Shown piece after piece: positions 34,522-43,861 of a stretch of DNA of 64,000 bases. Within the stretch, counting starts at the first letter, position 1; every line of letters begins with the position of its first letter. The stretch covers positions 1 through 64,000 of the forward strand of contig CAYUKA010000008.1 of the NCBI GenBank assembly GCA_964445195.1, read 5' to 3'. The notes beneath the pieces were generated by a model that worked only from the letters and a program-made list of their open reading frames with translations, made no database searches and was not told the DNA's origin. The stretch is from UM-FILTER-47-13 sp964445195 (GTDB lineage: Bacteria; Pseudomonadota; Alphaproteobacteria; Micavibrionales; Micavibrionaceae). Position numbers and translations under genes: made by a program.

Positions 34522-35884
34522 CGGGCAGGGTCTCCACTATTGTGTTCGGGCTCACGCCTTCCGGCTGTCCGACCAGGATGAAAGTCAGCGCCTCAGGCGC
34601 CAGCAGGCGGGCCGCCAGGTCCTGGATATCGGCGGCGGTTACGGCGTTGATATGATCGGCGCGGCGGTCAAGATAATCCACCGGCATGTCATCAAGCTGC
34701 AGGCCCAGCAGGATGCCGGCGATACTGCCGGTTGAGGACAGGCTGAGCGGCAGCGAGCCGACGAGGTAAGACTGCGCCTTATCCAGCTCTTCGATTGTGA
34801 CCGGCGTTTCGATCAGCCGTTGCCATTCCTGCCGGATCAGGCCGAGCATCTCGCCGACCGACTCGTTTTTGGTCGCGGTCGAGACGGTCAGGGCATCCAG
34901 ATGCTCCATATCCATAAATGCGCTGTAAATGCCGTAAGTCAGGCCGCGTTTTTCGCGGATTTCTTCCATCAGGCGCGAGCCGAAGCCGGAACTGCCGAGA
35001 ATGAAATTCATGACCATGCCGGTATAGTAATCCGGGTGGCCGCGGCCGATGCCGGGCTGGATGCCGCGGATAATTGTTTGCGGCATATCCTGTTCATACA
35101 GCACGGTCGTACCGGGATTCCGGACCGTGGTCGCCGGCACGGCCGGGACGGATGACCGGGCCGGCAGCGGTCCGAACACCTCGTCCAGCAGGGGTGCGAG
35201 TTCTGTTGCCGAAATCGCGCCGGTTACGCCAATGACCAGATTGTCGCGGCCGAGCCGGCCGGTGGCAAATGCGCGCAAATCGGCGATGGTGATCGCCTGC
35301 ATTGTGGTCAGTGTGCCGCCGCTGTTTTTCGCGTAAGGGTGGCCTTCGAAGGCGGTGGCATTAAGCAGCCGCGCCGCCTTCCATTCCGGGCTGGCGAGTG
35401 AATTCCTGATTCGGGCGAGGTTGGCCGCCCGCATGCGTTCCACCGGCTCTTCGTCAAAGCGCGGCTCGTTCAGGGCCAGCCGCAACAGTTCAAAGGCCTT
35501 GTCCCTGTGCTTGACTAGTGTTTTGACAGAGCCGCCGAAATTGTCGCGGTTGGCGCTGAAACCCAGACTGATATTCAGGTCGGTCAGTGTTTTCTGGAAG
35601 CTCTGGCTGTCATAAGGACCGGCCCCTTCATCCATCGTGTTTGAAGCCAGCCGCGCCAGTCCCTGCCGGTCCGGCGGATCGCCGGCGGCGCCGGCGCCTT
35701 TGAACGAGAATTGCAGCGCGATGATCGGCAGGCTGTGATCTTCGACCAGCCAGGCGCTGATGCCGCCGGGGCTTGTGACAGTCTGGATATCCAGCAACCG
35801 TTCATCATTCTGCACGTTATCCTGGGCATCGGTCGCCGCTGAGAGCAGTATAAAACAGAATAGAAACGAAACGATCAGTTTCAC
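34511..35884 (-). CDS. M16-family peptidase homologue lacking the zinc motif
   Basis: 457 residues with a signal peptide (residues 1-20). Two M16 domains are visible, but where active members have HXXEH this protein has LARLASNTMDEGAG, so zinc binding is lost. The C-terminal half keeps the GLTYGIYSAF substrate-binding region. It lies directly downstream of an intact M16 gene (overlap of 4 bases). Such active/inactive pairs act as heterodimers in bacteria and in mitochondrial MPP. It is probably the non-catalytic partner. Confidence 0.88.
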   Translation of the reverse strand: MKLIVSFLFCFILLSAATDAQDNVQNDERLLDIQTVTSPGGISAWLVEDHSLPIIALQFSFKGAGAAGDPPDRQGLARLASNTMDEGAGPYDSQSFQKTLTDLNISLGFSANRDNFGGSVKTLVKHRDKAFELLRLALNEPRFDEEPVERMRAANLARIRNSLASPEWKAARLLNATAFEGHPYAKNSGGTLTTMQAITIADLRAFATGRLGRDNLVIGVTGAISATELAPLLDEVFGPLPARSSVPAVPATTVRNPGTTVLYEQDMPQTIIRGIQPGIGRGHPDYYTGMVMNFILGSSGFGSRLMEEIREKRGLTYGIYSAFMDMEHLDALTVSTATKNESVGEMLGLIRQEWQRLIETPVTIEELDKAQSYLVGSLPLSLSSTGSIAGILLGLQLDDMPVDYLDRRADHINAVTAADIQDLAARLLAPEALTFILVGQPEGVSPNTIVETLPDVE

Positions 35885-37257
35885 TGTGATGATTCCTCTG
35901 ATTCTTGGGCTTTGGGCAGTAAATAGCCGGTGACATGTGGCCGTCGCTCGTTATTGTCCGGGTCGAGATAGCGGCGTGCCGCCGCGTTGATCTGTTCGAT
36001 TGTCACGGCCTCAATATCGTAGGGCCAGTATTCGATATCCTCTATCGTGCTGCCGGTCGCCAGGCTATAGCCGAAGATCATCGCCGGGCCGGACAGGCTG
36101 TCGCGGGCGAAAATTGCCGCTTCGGTCAGGCGGGTCTTGGCATCGGCCACTTCCTGTGCCGTCACACCGTCACGGATCAGTACGCGCAACTCTTCATCAA
36201 TCGCCGCTTCCACGGTCTTCATGCTGACACCCACAGCCGGGTTGGCGCCGAGCCGGATTTCGCCTTCGGAGAGCGCGGCGCCGCTATAGCGAAACGACGC
36301 GGTGGTCGCCAGTTTTTGTTCATAAACCAGTGATTTGTAAAAGCGCGAGGTCGGTCCGTCGCCCATGATACTGGCGAGGATATCAAGTGCCAGTGCGGTG
36401 TCCTTGTCGGTTGTGCTGCTCGGTGCGCGGTAAAAGCGGCTAAAGCGCGGCTGCTTGATTGTTTCATGTTCGTAATACAGGCGCGGGTTGGCCGGAAGCG
36501 GCGGCACGGCGCTCCAGTTTCGCTCAGGCACAGCCCGGGCCGGGATGCGACCGTAAATCTCTTCAGCCAGCGGGCGCAGCGTGTCCATCGTGATGTCGCC
36601 GGAAACGACCAGGATCGCGTTATTCGGCGCATACCAGCGGTTATAGAAGCCCATGACATCCTCGCCGGTCAGCGTCTCAACCTCGTGCAGCCAGCCAACG
36701 ACAGGGTTACCGTAGGGGTGGTTGGGGAACAGGGCCGTGCGCATCTGCTCCACGAAATAGCCGCGCGGGTCGTTCTCGGTGCGCTGCCGGCGTTCTTCCA
36801 GCACGACCAGCCGTTCGGAGGCCAGCTCCTCGTCCGGGAAAGAGAGGTTGACCATCCGGTCGGCTTCCATCCGCATAATGGTTTCAAGGTGCTCGGAAGC
36901 GACAGACTGAAAATAGGCGGTGATATCCTGTCCGGTAAAGGCGTTATCATTGCCGCCCAGCAATTTGACGCGCTTGGAAAACTCTCCCGGCGGCAGGGTT
37001 TCCGTGCCTTTGAACATCATATGTTCGGCGAAATGGGCAATGCCGGACAGCCCCGGCGGCTCATCGGCAGCGCCAACCCGGTACCAGACCATATGGGTGA
37101 CGGCCGGTACGCGGTGGTTGGGTACGGCGACAACCTTCATACCGTTCGGGAGCGTAAAGGATTCGGCGCCGAAGACCGGGGTGCGCGCCGTATCCTGGGC
37201 TTGCGCCGGGGCATTCAGGACAAAAACCAAAAGCAGGATCAGGGATAGTAATCTCAT
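35881..37257 (-). CDS. M16-family zinc metallopeptidase, catalytic partner
   Basis: 458 residues with a signal peptide ending APAQA (about 16-20). The inverted zinc motif is at 75-79 (AHFAEHMMFKG: His75, Glu78, His79) with the third ligand Glu in LVVLEERRQR about 75 residues later. Periplasmic location is expected. It is followed at once by the inactive homologue, so the two probably form a peptide-degrading heterodimer. A 66-base gap separates it from the DUF3035 gene upstream. Confidence 0.92.
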   Translation of the reverse strand: MRLLSLILLLVFVLNAPAQAQDTARTPVFGAESFTLPNGMKVVAVPNHRVPAVTHMVWYRVGAADEPPGLSGIAHFAEHMMFKGTETLPPGEFSKRVKLLGGNDNAFTGQDITAYFQSVASEHLETIMRMEADRMVNLSFPDEELASERLVVLEERRQRTENDPRGYFVEQMRTALFPNHPYGNPVVGWLHEVETLTGEDVMGFYNRWYAPNNAILVVSGDITMDTLRPLAEEIYGRIPARAVPERNWSAVPPLPANPRLYYEHETIKQPRFSRFYRAPSSTTDKDTALALDILASIMGDGPTSRFYKSLVYEQKLATTASFRYSGAALSEGEIRLGANPAVGVSMKTVEAAIDEELRVLIRDGVTAQEVADAKTRLTEAAIFARDSLSGPAMIFGYSLATGSTIEDIEYWPYDIEAVTIEQINAAARRYLDPDNNERRPHVTGYLLPKAQESEESSQ

Positions 37258-37323
37258 GCCTGAAAATGTAGGGCAGGGCTATATAAAGAGCAAGCGCCTT
37301 TATCGCCCATCCGGTCCAGCGGC

Positions 37324-37860
37324 TTATTCCTCGATTGTCGGGGTTTTGCCTTCGGTCAGGGGTTTACCCTGCTCGCTGTTTTCACGCAGGCGTTCGGCTT
37401 CGGCGGCGGCGTCAACGACGCTGGCCGGCGGCTGGTCATTGCCGGTGGTCCAGCCGAGCAGCCGCTCGGATACCGGTTTTTCATAAGGCTCGAGCGTGGC
37501 GGTTTCACGGTCAACCGCTTCGCGGATACCGGGCTGCGCCTCGTCAGTGCCGGCTTTTTGCAATAGCGCGGCTTCACCGTCAGCCGGGGTTGGCCGTGCA
37601 TCCGCGCCGCCTTCACCGAAAATGACGGTTCGTGCCTGCTCGGTGGCTGCCGCTTCCTGCGGGCGCTGCGCGCCGGGTTGCGGCGGGCGGACACTGTAAT
37701 CGGGCGGCAATTCCAGCGGCGCCCGCTTGACGACAGCAAATTCGTCGGGCGCTGTCCGGGTCAGGCCCAGCTGCTCCTTTGTACCTTCGCAGGCGCTTAA
37801 GGTTACTAGCGGAGTCAGGAACAGCGCGGTCAGGATAACGGGTCTGGCAGAGAAGATCAT
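37324..37860 (-). CDS. DUF3035 lipoprotein, BamF-like
   Basis: 178 residues. The N-terminus is a lipoprotein signal with lipobox LSAC near residue 24. APDEFAVVKRAPLELPPDYS is the hallmark of DUF3035, which in Caulobacter is a subunit of the outer-membrane beta-barrel assembly machine (BamF). The C-terminal two-thirds is low-complexity and probably disordered. It overlaps the lspA gene by 4 bases; LspA would process its signal. Function here is inferred from the family. Confidence 0.85.
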   Translation of the reverse strand: MIFSARPVILTALFLTPLVTLSACEGTKEQLGLTRTAPDEFAVVKRAPLELPPDYSVRPPQPGAQRPQEAAATEQARTVIFGEGGADARPTPADGEAALLQKAGTDEAQPGIREAVDRETATLEPYEKPVSERLLGWTTGNDQPPASVVDAAAEAERLRENSEQGKPLTEGKTPTIEE

Positions 37861-38333
37861 GGCTGAGTGGCTTTGTTTCGTTTCGCTTCCAAGAATATAC
37901 TATCGAAAAGAATGAAGGCAATCCCCAAAACGATGGCGCTATCGGCAATGTTGAAAGCCGGGTAGTGCCAGCCGAAAGCATGGAAATCAAAGAAATCGAC
38001 AACCGCGCCGTAGCGGACGCGGTCAACCACATTGCCGAGCGCCCCGGCAATGATCGCGCACACGGCGATGATCAGTCCTTTTTCGCGCAGCCTGAGCAGC
38101 CAGACAACCAGCGCGCCGATAATCACCAGCGCGATAATTACCAGGATCAGCGGCCCGTAAGCGCCGAGATTATTGAGCATGCCGAAACTGATGCCGCGGT
38201 TCCAGACCAGCACCAGGTTGAAGAACGGCAGCACTTCGACCGGACCGGCCATTAAATAGTGTAGCGCCAGCGCCTTGGTGATGCGGTCGGCAACGAAAAT
38301 CAGGGCGGCGAGGATGAGAGCGGTTTTATACAT
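37857..38333 (-). CDS. lspA: Lipoprotein signal peptidase (signal peptidase II)
   Basis: 158 residues from the ATG at 38333 (MYKTALI); a 40-residue upstream extension in frame overlaps ileS and is not homologous. Four membrane helices are seen. The catalytic aspartates lie in GNVVDRVRYGAVVDFF and FNIADSAIVLG. It cleaves prolipoproteins before the lipidated cysteine. ileS-lspA order is widely conserved. Confidence 0.95.
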   Translation of the reverse strand: MYKTALILAALIFVADRITKALALHYLMAGPVEVLPFFNLVLVWNRGISFGMLNNLGAYGPLILVIIALVIIGALVVWLLRLREKGLIIAVCAIIAGALGNVVDRVRYGAVVDFFDFHAFGWHYPAFNIADSAIVLGIAFILFDSIFLEAKRNKATQP

Positions 38334-38341
38334 CCGGGGCC

Positions 38342-41251
38342 TTATGCTGCCTGCTTGTGCTTGCGGTACCAGGTGGCGGCATCGGCGCAGCGGTTGCACA
38401 CGCCGTCCATCTGCGCCCCGACCTCGGGCAGGATTTTCCAGCAGCGCTGGCATTTTTCGCCGGGCGCTTTGCCAATGGTCACGCCCGGCATGCCGGTTTC
38501 CAGTGTGACCGGGGCGGTGATGCAGATTTCAGCCATATCAACGCTTTCCAGCAGCGCGGCGTCTTCAGCCGGGATTCTGAGCACCGGCGCGGCTTCCAGC
38601 GAGGAGCGCAGGGTTTTCTCCGCGCGCAGCGGCTCAATCGCCGCCAGAACATCCTTACGGTACCGGATGATCGTGTCCCATTTATCGGCCAGCGCGGTAT
38701 TTTCCCAGACAGCGGGCACGGCGGGAAAGTCGCGCAGATGAACGCTGTCCGCGTCTTCGAAGACACCGGCCGGGCGGTAGGACCACGCTTCTTCGGCGGT
38801 AAAGCACAGAATAGGCGCAAGCCATGCGGTCAGACCGTTATAGATCACCGCCATCACCGTGCGGGTGGCGCGGCGCTCAAAACTGTCCGGGCGGTCGCAA
38901 TACAGGCGGTCTTTGCGGATATCGAAGTAAAAGGCCGATAAATCCTCGTTACAGAAATCATGCAGCAGCTTGGTCAGTTTTGAAAATTCGTAGTTCTCGA
39001 TACAGCTGCGGACCTGCTTATCCATATCCCACAAACGGTGCAGGATCAGCTGTTCCAGTTCCGGCAGGCTGGCCGGGTCGTCGAAAAACTCGACGCTTTC
39101 GTCTCTGGTAAAACCGTCCAGCGCGCCGAGCAGGAAGCGCAGCGTGTTGCGAATCCGGCGGTATAAATCACCGGTGGCTTTGAGCGCTTCTTCACTGATG
39201 CGGATATCCTCGGCGTAATCGGAGGTCAGCGTCCAGAGTCGCAGGATATCGGCGCCGTATTTATCCATCATATCAAGCGGCGAGGTCACATTGCCCGCCG
39301 ATTTCGACATTTTATAGCCGTCCTTGTCGAGCACGAAGCCGTGGGTCAGCACGGCCTTGTAAGGCGCGCGGCCGTTGGTGCCGCAGCTCTCCAGCAGCGA
39401 GGAATGGAACCAGCCGCGATGCTGGTCAGAGCCTTCAAGATACAAATCCGCCATTTCAACGCCGTCAAAGACCGGCCAGCGTTCGGTATCGCCGAGCACG
39501 AAGGCATGGGTCGAGCCGGATTCAAACCAGACATCGACAATGTCGAACACCTGTTCATACTCATCGGCGCTGTAGGCGTTGCCGAGGAAATCTTCGGGCG
39601 GGCGCGCCCACCAGGCATCGCTGCCTTCCTCTTCGAAAATTTTGCCGATCCGGTCCAGCACTTCGGGGTCGGTCAGCGGCGTACCGGTGGCCTTTTCAAC
39701 GAACAGCGCGATCGGCACGCCCCAGGCGCGCTGGCGCGAAATGCACCAGTCCGGGCGGTTCTCGATCATCGCGCGGATGCGGGCCTCGCCCTTTTCCGGG
39801 ACCCATCTTGTATCTTCAATGGCTTGCAGCGCAGTTTGCCGGAGAGTCTTCCTCCCTCCGCTACGCTTCTCTCCCCCGCTGGCGGGGGGGTGAGGGGGGG
39901 AGAAGGCGTTATCCATGCCGATGAACCATTGCGGCGTCGTGCGGAAAATCAGCGGCGCTTTCGACCGCCATGAGTGCGGGTATTCATGGCGCAGCGCGCC
40001 TTTGGCCAGCAGCGCCCCGGCCTCGTCCATCGCCTTGAGCACGGCGAAATTACCGCCGCCGAGCGCACCGTCCTGCGTATACACTTCCATCCCGGCAAAC
40101 AGCGGTACATGCGCGCGGAACAGGCCGTCATCGGTAATATTGTCGGTGATTTCCAGCCCGTGCTGCTGGCCCAGATAAAAGTCGTCGGCGCCGTGGCTGG
40201 GCGCGATATGGACGAATCCGGTCCCGGCTTCATCCGTCACATGATCGCCGGGCAGCAGCGGCACATCGAAGTCATAGCCCTGAGCGCTGAGGGGATGGGC
40301 GCAGACCGTACCGGCGAGGTCGTGGCCTGTAAATGTAGCCAGTTGCTCCCACTCTTCGATTTTCGCGCTGTTTTTGACATCATCGGCGAGTGACAGGGCG
40401 AGGGCGATTTTATCGCCGACCTGCGTCTTGCTGTTTTCACCCAGCGCCTTAATCTCAAACAGGCCGTACGCCATATCCTCGCCATAGGCAATAGCGCGGT
40501 TGGAGGGCAGGGTCCACGGCGTGGTCGTCCAGATGACGATTGACGCGCCTTTGATCGTATCCAGCCCGGTCTCCTTTACCGGGAACTTCACCCAGACCGT
40601 AATGGATTTATGCTCTTTATACTCAACCTCAGCCTCGGCCAGTGCGGTTTTTTCGACCACCGACCACATGACCGGCTTGGCGCCGCGATACAGCAGGCCG
40701 TTTTGCGCGAATTTGTGAATTTCGCGCACGATCTTACCCTCGGCCGTGTCAGTCATGGTCAGGTACGGAGTTTTGAAATCGCCGATCACGCCGAGGCGCT
40801 GGAATTCCGCGCTCTGGATATCGACCCATTTTTGGGCGAAGGCGCGGCATTCGGCCCTGAAATCAAGCGGATCGACGGCGTCTTTATCTGCGCCTTTTTC
40901 GCGGTACTGTTCCTCGATCTTCCATTCGATCGGCAGGCCGTGGCAATCCCAGCCCGGCACGTAGGGGGCGTTATAGCCCATCATCTGCCATGAGCGCCCT
41001 ACGACGTCTTTAAGGATCTTGTTGACCGCGTGGCCCATATGGATATGGCCGTTGGCATAGGGCGGGCCGTCATGCAGCACCCATTTCGGCTTGTCTTTGG
41101 CCTGCTCACGTAATTTTTCATAAAGCTCAACCTCCTGCCAGCGCCGGACGATATCCGGCTCTTTTTTCGGCAGTTCGCCGCGCATCGGGAATTCGGTCTT
41201 CGGCAGGAAGACAGTCTCTTTATATATGTCGTCTTGCTTGTCACTACTCAT
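38342..41251 (-). CDS. ileS: Isoleucyl-tRNA synthetase with internal palindromic insertion
   Basis: 969 residues. Class I motifs: HIHMGH at about 71-76, KMSKS around 650, and a C-terminal zinc finger (KCQRCWKI and VCNRCADA). The editing domain (CP1) is present with the GTGFVHIAPSHG region. Between QWFIGMDNAF and LRQTALQAIEDTRWVP are about 20 residues (SPPHPPASGG, EKRSGGRKT) not found in relatives that I know; their DNA is a palindrome-rich segment at about 39847-39905. The frame is kept, so the enzyme may tolerate it as a surface loop. Confidence 0.96.
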   Translation of the reverse strand: MSSDKQDDIYKETVFLPKTEFPMRGELPKKEPDIVRRWQEVELYEKLREQAKDKPKWVLHDGPPYANGHIHMGHAVNKILKDVVGRSWQMMGYNAPYVPGWDCHGLPIEWKIEEQYREKGADKDAVDPLDFRAECRAFAQKWVDIQSAEFQRLGVIGDFKTPYLTMTDTAEGKIVREIHKFAQNGLLYRGAKPVMWSVVEKTALAEAEVEYKEHKSITVWVKFPVKETGLDTIKGASIVIWTTTPWTLPSNRAIAYGEDMAYGLFEIKALGENSKTQVGDKIALALSLADDVKNSAKIEEWEQLATFTGHDLAGTVCAHPLSAQGYDFDVPLLPGDHVTDEAGTGFVHIAPSHGADDFYLGQQHGLEITDNITDDGLFRAHVPLFAGMEVYTQDGALGGGNFAVLKAMDEAGALLAKGALRHEYPHSWRSKAPLIFRTTPQWFIGMDNAFSPPHPPASGGEKRSGGRKTLRQTALQAIEDTRWVPEKGEARIRAMIENRPDWCISRQRAWGVPIALFVEKATGTPLTDPEVLDRIGKIFEEEGSDAWWARPPEDFLGNAYSADEYEQVFDIVDVWFESGSTHAFVLGDTERWPVFDGVEMADLYLEGSDQHRGWFHSSLLESCGTNGRAPYKAVLTHGFVLDKDGYKMSKSAGNVTSPLDMMDKYGADILRLWTLTSDYAEDIRISEEALKATGDLYRRIRNTLRFLLGALDGFTRDESVEFFDDPASLPELEQLILHRLWDMDKQVRSCIENYEFSKLTKLLHDFCNEDLSAFYFDIRKDRLYCDRPDSFERRATRTVMAVIYNGLTAWLAPILCFTAEEAWSYRPAGVFEDADSVHLRDFPAVPAVWENTALADKWDTIIRYRKDVLAAIEPLRAEKTLRSSLEAAPVLRIPAEDAALLESVDMAEICITAPVTLETGMPGVTIGKAPGEKCQRCWKILPEVGAQMDGVCNRCADAATWYRKHKQAA
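39847..39905. repeat. Palindromic insertion inside ileS
   Basis: On the plus strand, CTTCTCTCCCCCGC and the complement-like GCGGGGGGGTGAGGGGGGAG arms surround the dinucleotide TG at about 39880, forming an imperfect hairpin of roughly 20 bp, with a CTCCCTCC flank at its left. Composition and codon use (Pro, Gly, Ser, Arg, Lys) differ sharply from the flanking synthetase. It resembles in kind the palindromic elements found inside Rickettsia genes, though the sequence itself is not that family as far as I can tell. Confidence 0.6.
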
Positions 41252-41302
41252 AACAAGGCACTATCGCGGCAGCGCCCTGTAAAATCAAGTGTTTTAGTCG
41301 TC

Positions 41303-41830
41303 TTAGCGGGGGCGGGGCGCCGCTGTTTGCGCTGGCGTTACAAAACGGGCCATTTCCCGCGCCGTGCCATCCAGGTTGTCAAGCCCGCCATGGCGGATGC
41401 GGGTGACGGCGGTGCGGAAAATATTGAGCGCTTCCATAAGCTCCGGGTTGCCCAGGGCGCAGGAAATATCGCCGTTTACCTTATCTACAGGATTATTCAC
41501 GCTCAGCCGGTCGATATGGACCAGCCCGGTTGTTTCATCCTGAATCATGACGGCGCGCAGCTGGATGCCGTTCTTGTAATCATTCAGGCTGATCTCCATT
41601 TGCGGGTGGCGTTCGCTGACATAGATAGTAATGTAGGGCTGAAAGCCTTTCGTGCCCGGTTTGGGCCGCCGGCGCGGGAAGGTGGCGCTGTAGCCCGGCG
41701 CGATGCGCGGGGCGAAGTCGCGCAGCCCGACATAGCCCATCATCTCTGCCTGATCGCGGCTGCGCAGGGCCGGCACTTGTGTGTGCGGCGCGATTGTCGG
41801 GTTCGCGAAAAGCCAACGTAATAATGACAA
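41303..41830 (-). CDS. Hypothetical protein between ribF and ileS (TTG start)
   Basis: 175 residues; I do not recognise it. There is no membrane segment. The middle (FQPYITIYVSERHPQMEISL onwards) looks like beta-rich folded protein; the last 30 residues include a basic end. The start is a TTG at 41830 with GAGGAGG eight bases upstream, a better site than any internal ATG. It lies in line with ribF and ileS and probably shares their transcript. Confidence 0.65.
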   Translation of the reverse strand: MSLLRWLFANPTIAPHTQVPALRSRDQAEMMGYVGLRDFAPRIAPGYSATFPRRRPKPGTKGFQPYITIYVSERHPQMEISLNDYKNGIQLRAVMIQDETTGLVHIDRLSVNNPVDKVNGDISCALGNPELMEALNIFRTAVTRIRHGGLDNLDGTAREMARFVTPAQTAAPRPR

Positions 41831-41935
41831 AAAGACAGCCTCCTCTTTAATAAGGGCTTTAATTTACATATTGTAAAAAGACTCTGCAACAAAATTGTTG
41901 TGCTGGCCGGGTTATAACTTGACGGGGCCATCACT

Positions 41936-42865
41936 TTATCGGCTGGCGGTCAGAATCTGGCGGGTTTGGGCGCAGTCGCTGTCGATCTGGGCGATCAGCG
42001 CCTCCAGACTGTCGAACTTGGCCTCGCCGCGCAGTTTTTGCACCGGCCTGATCCGCAGGGTACGGCCATAGATATCGGCGTCGAAATCAAGGATATGCGC
42101 TTCGACCTGACCGATCTTCAGTTCGAACATCGGCCGGATGCCGATATTGGTCGCGGCGGGCCGCCACATGTCCTCGCCTTCGATCTGCACAAATGTGGCG
42201 TAAACGCCATAGCCAGGATGAACGGTGTTTTCCAACGGGACGTTGGCCGTCGGATAGCCGAGTTCGCGGCCGCGCTTGTCGCCTTCGACCACGATGCCCT
42301 CAATGTACCAGTCCCAGCCGAGCAGGGCGCGGGCTTCGGCAATTTCGCCGTGGCGGAGATGGGCGCGTATCGCACTTGAGGAATAGATTGCGCCGGCCTG
42401 GTCACCCAGCTTGTCCATGACGGTGACGGCGAAGCCGGCCTGTCGTAGCGTGTCCGGCGTACCCTTACGGAGCTGGCCGAAACGGAAGTCGGCGCCGATC
42501 ACGATATGGACCGGCGCCAGCGCGCCGGTCAGGATCGTATCCGTGAAGGCTTCGGCGCTCTGGCTGGCAAAATCCCAGTCAAAAGGCAGGGAGACGATGA
42601 AGTCGATGCCGCACTCCTCCAGCAGCCGGGCCTTGACCGCAAAAGGGGTCAGGCGGAACGGCCGGTCGTCTGGGCGGAACAGGCTGCGCGGATGCGGCTC
42701 GAAGGTTAAAATCCCGCACGGCAAGCCGTGTTGTCTGGCCTGTTCTTTCGCAGCACCGATCAGGGCGCGGTGCCCCTTATGGACGCCGTCGAAATTGCCG
42801 ATCGCCAGTACGGCCCCGCTTAGGTGGCCGGGCAAGGCGGTTATATCCGTGATTACGTCCATCAT
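41936..42865 (-). CDS. ribF: Bifunctional riboflavin kinase/FAD synthetase
   Basis: 309 residues. The N-terminal nucleotidyl-transferase half has IGNFDGVHKGHRALI (HxGH-like site) and FEPHPRSLF; SSSAIRAHLRHGEIAEA marks the end of that domain; the C-terminal kinase half has GDKRGRELGYPTANVPL. It makes FMN and FAD from riboflavin. ribF next to ileS and lspA is a common arrangement. It follows ppx by 24 bases. Confidence 0.96.
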   Translation of the reverse strand: MMDVITDITALPGHLSGAVLAIGNFDGVHKGHRALIGAAKEQARQHGLPCGILTFEPHPRSLFRPDDRPFRLTPFAVKARLLEECGIDFIVSLPFDWDFASQSAEAFTDTILTGALAPVHIVIGADFRFGQLRKGTPDTLRQAGFAVTVMDKLGDQAGAIYSSSAIRAHLRHGEIAEARALLGWDWYIEGIVVEGDKRGRELGYPTANVPLENTVHPGYGVYATFVQIEGEDMWRPAATNIGIRPMFELKIGQVEAHILDFDADIYGRTLRIRPVQKLRGEAKFDSLEALIAQIDSDCAQTRQILTASR

Positions 42866-42889
42866 CCCATGCGCGGCAGGGCGCGCTCT

Positions 42890-43861
42890 TTACTCTGGCC
42901 TTTGGCTTTGCAGCATTTCATAAACAATGCCGTCACGCAAGCCGGCATTAGAAAAGACCACCGTTTCGGCCTGTGTGGCGGTCAGCAGCCGTTCCAGCAT
43001 CAGGGCCGCATAGGGCAGCAATTTGGCGCGTTTCTTTTCAATCCCGTATTGTTTGACCAGGGCCGATGGTTTTTCCCTCTTCAATTTCTGCGCCAGCGTG
43101 ATGGCATCGATAGCGGCGATTTCATGGCCGTGGCTGTGCGGACTGGCAATGCCGTTATAGATTTGCAGCGCATCGGCGAAAGCCCGCCAGGTGCCGCCGA
43201 TCGCGTAAAGCGCGCCCGGTTTTTCATAGGGGCTGGTGTGTGGCTGTAACTGCGCGTCTATATATTCATGCGCTGTCTTGCCATGCGCGGCAAGGCGCAG
43301 CACGCCGAGTGGCAGGCTCAGGCAATCGGCGACGCGGTTATTATGAATAGCGGCCAGTTCAAGACTGCCGCCGCCAAGATCGGCGATTATTCCGTGCGCG
43401 CCGGGAAAAGCGGCGATCACGCCATAGGCGGAATAAAGCGCTTCCTGTTCGCCGCTTAAAATCCGGATATCCAGCCCTTGTTCCGCCCTGACCGTATCGA
43501 TAAAGGCCGTACCGTCTGAGGCGTCGCGCACGGCGGCGGTGGCGATGGCGCGGATGTCGGCAACCTCAAGCGCTTCGGCCAGGGTCAGGAAGGCCGAGAG
43601 CACTGTCATGGTTTTGGCCGCGCCTTTTTTACAGAGTCTGCCGTTTTTTTCCAGCGTGCGCCCAAGGCTGCATATCACTTTCTCGTTAAAGAAGGGGTGC
43701 GGCGGGTAATGGGCGAGATCGTAGGCGACAAAGCGCACGGAGTTCGAGCCGATATCAAAAATGCCGACCGAGTCCGGCGTCGCCGTGTCCCTGGAAAAAG
43801 CGAAGTTAAGCGCTTTTGTCTTCCGTATTTTTTTCTTGATTGTCTTGCGTATGGTTTTCAA
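42890..43861 (-). CDS. ppx: Exopolyphosphatase (Ppx/GppA family)
   Basis: 323 residues, a compact form without the long C-terminal domains of E. coli Ppx. The sugar-kinase/actin fold motifs are GIFDIGSNSVRFVAYDL (phosphate 1) and IADLGGGSLELA (phosphate 2). It degrades polyphosphate or (p)ppGpp. The annotated start lies 56 bases inside the ppk 3' end, and the first 25 residues are very basic (KTIRKTIKKKIRK); a shorter start may be used. It is paired with ppk upstream. Confidence 0.88.
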   Translation of the reverse strand: MKTIRKTIKKKIRKTKALNFAFSRDTATPDSVGIFDIGSNSVRFVAYDLAHYPPHPFFNEKVICSLGRTLEKNGRLCKKGAAKTMTVLSAFLTLAEALEVADIRAIATAAVRDASDGTAFIDTVRAEQGLDIRILSGEQEALYSAYGVIAAFPGAHGIIADLGGGSLELAAIHNNRVADCLSLPLGVLRLAAHGKTAHEYIDAQLQPHTSPYEKPGALYAIGGTWRAFADALQIYNGIASPHSHGHEIAAIDAITLAQKLKREKPSALVKQYGIEKKRAKLLPYAALMLERLLTATQAETVVFSNAGLRDGIVYEMLQSQRPE

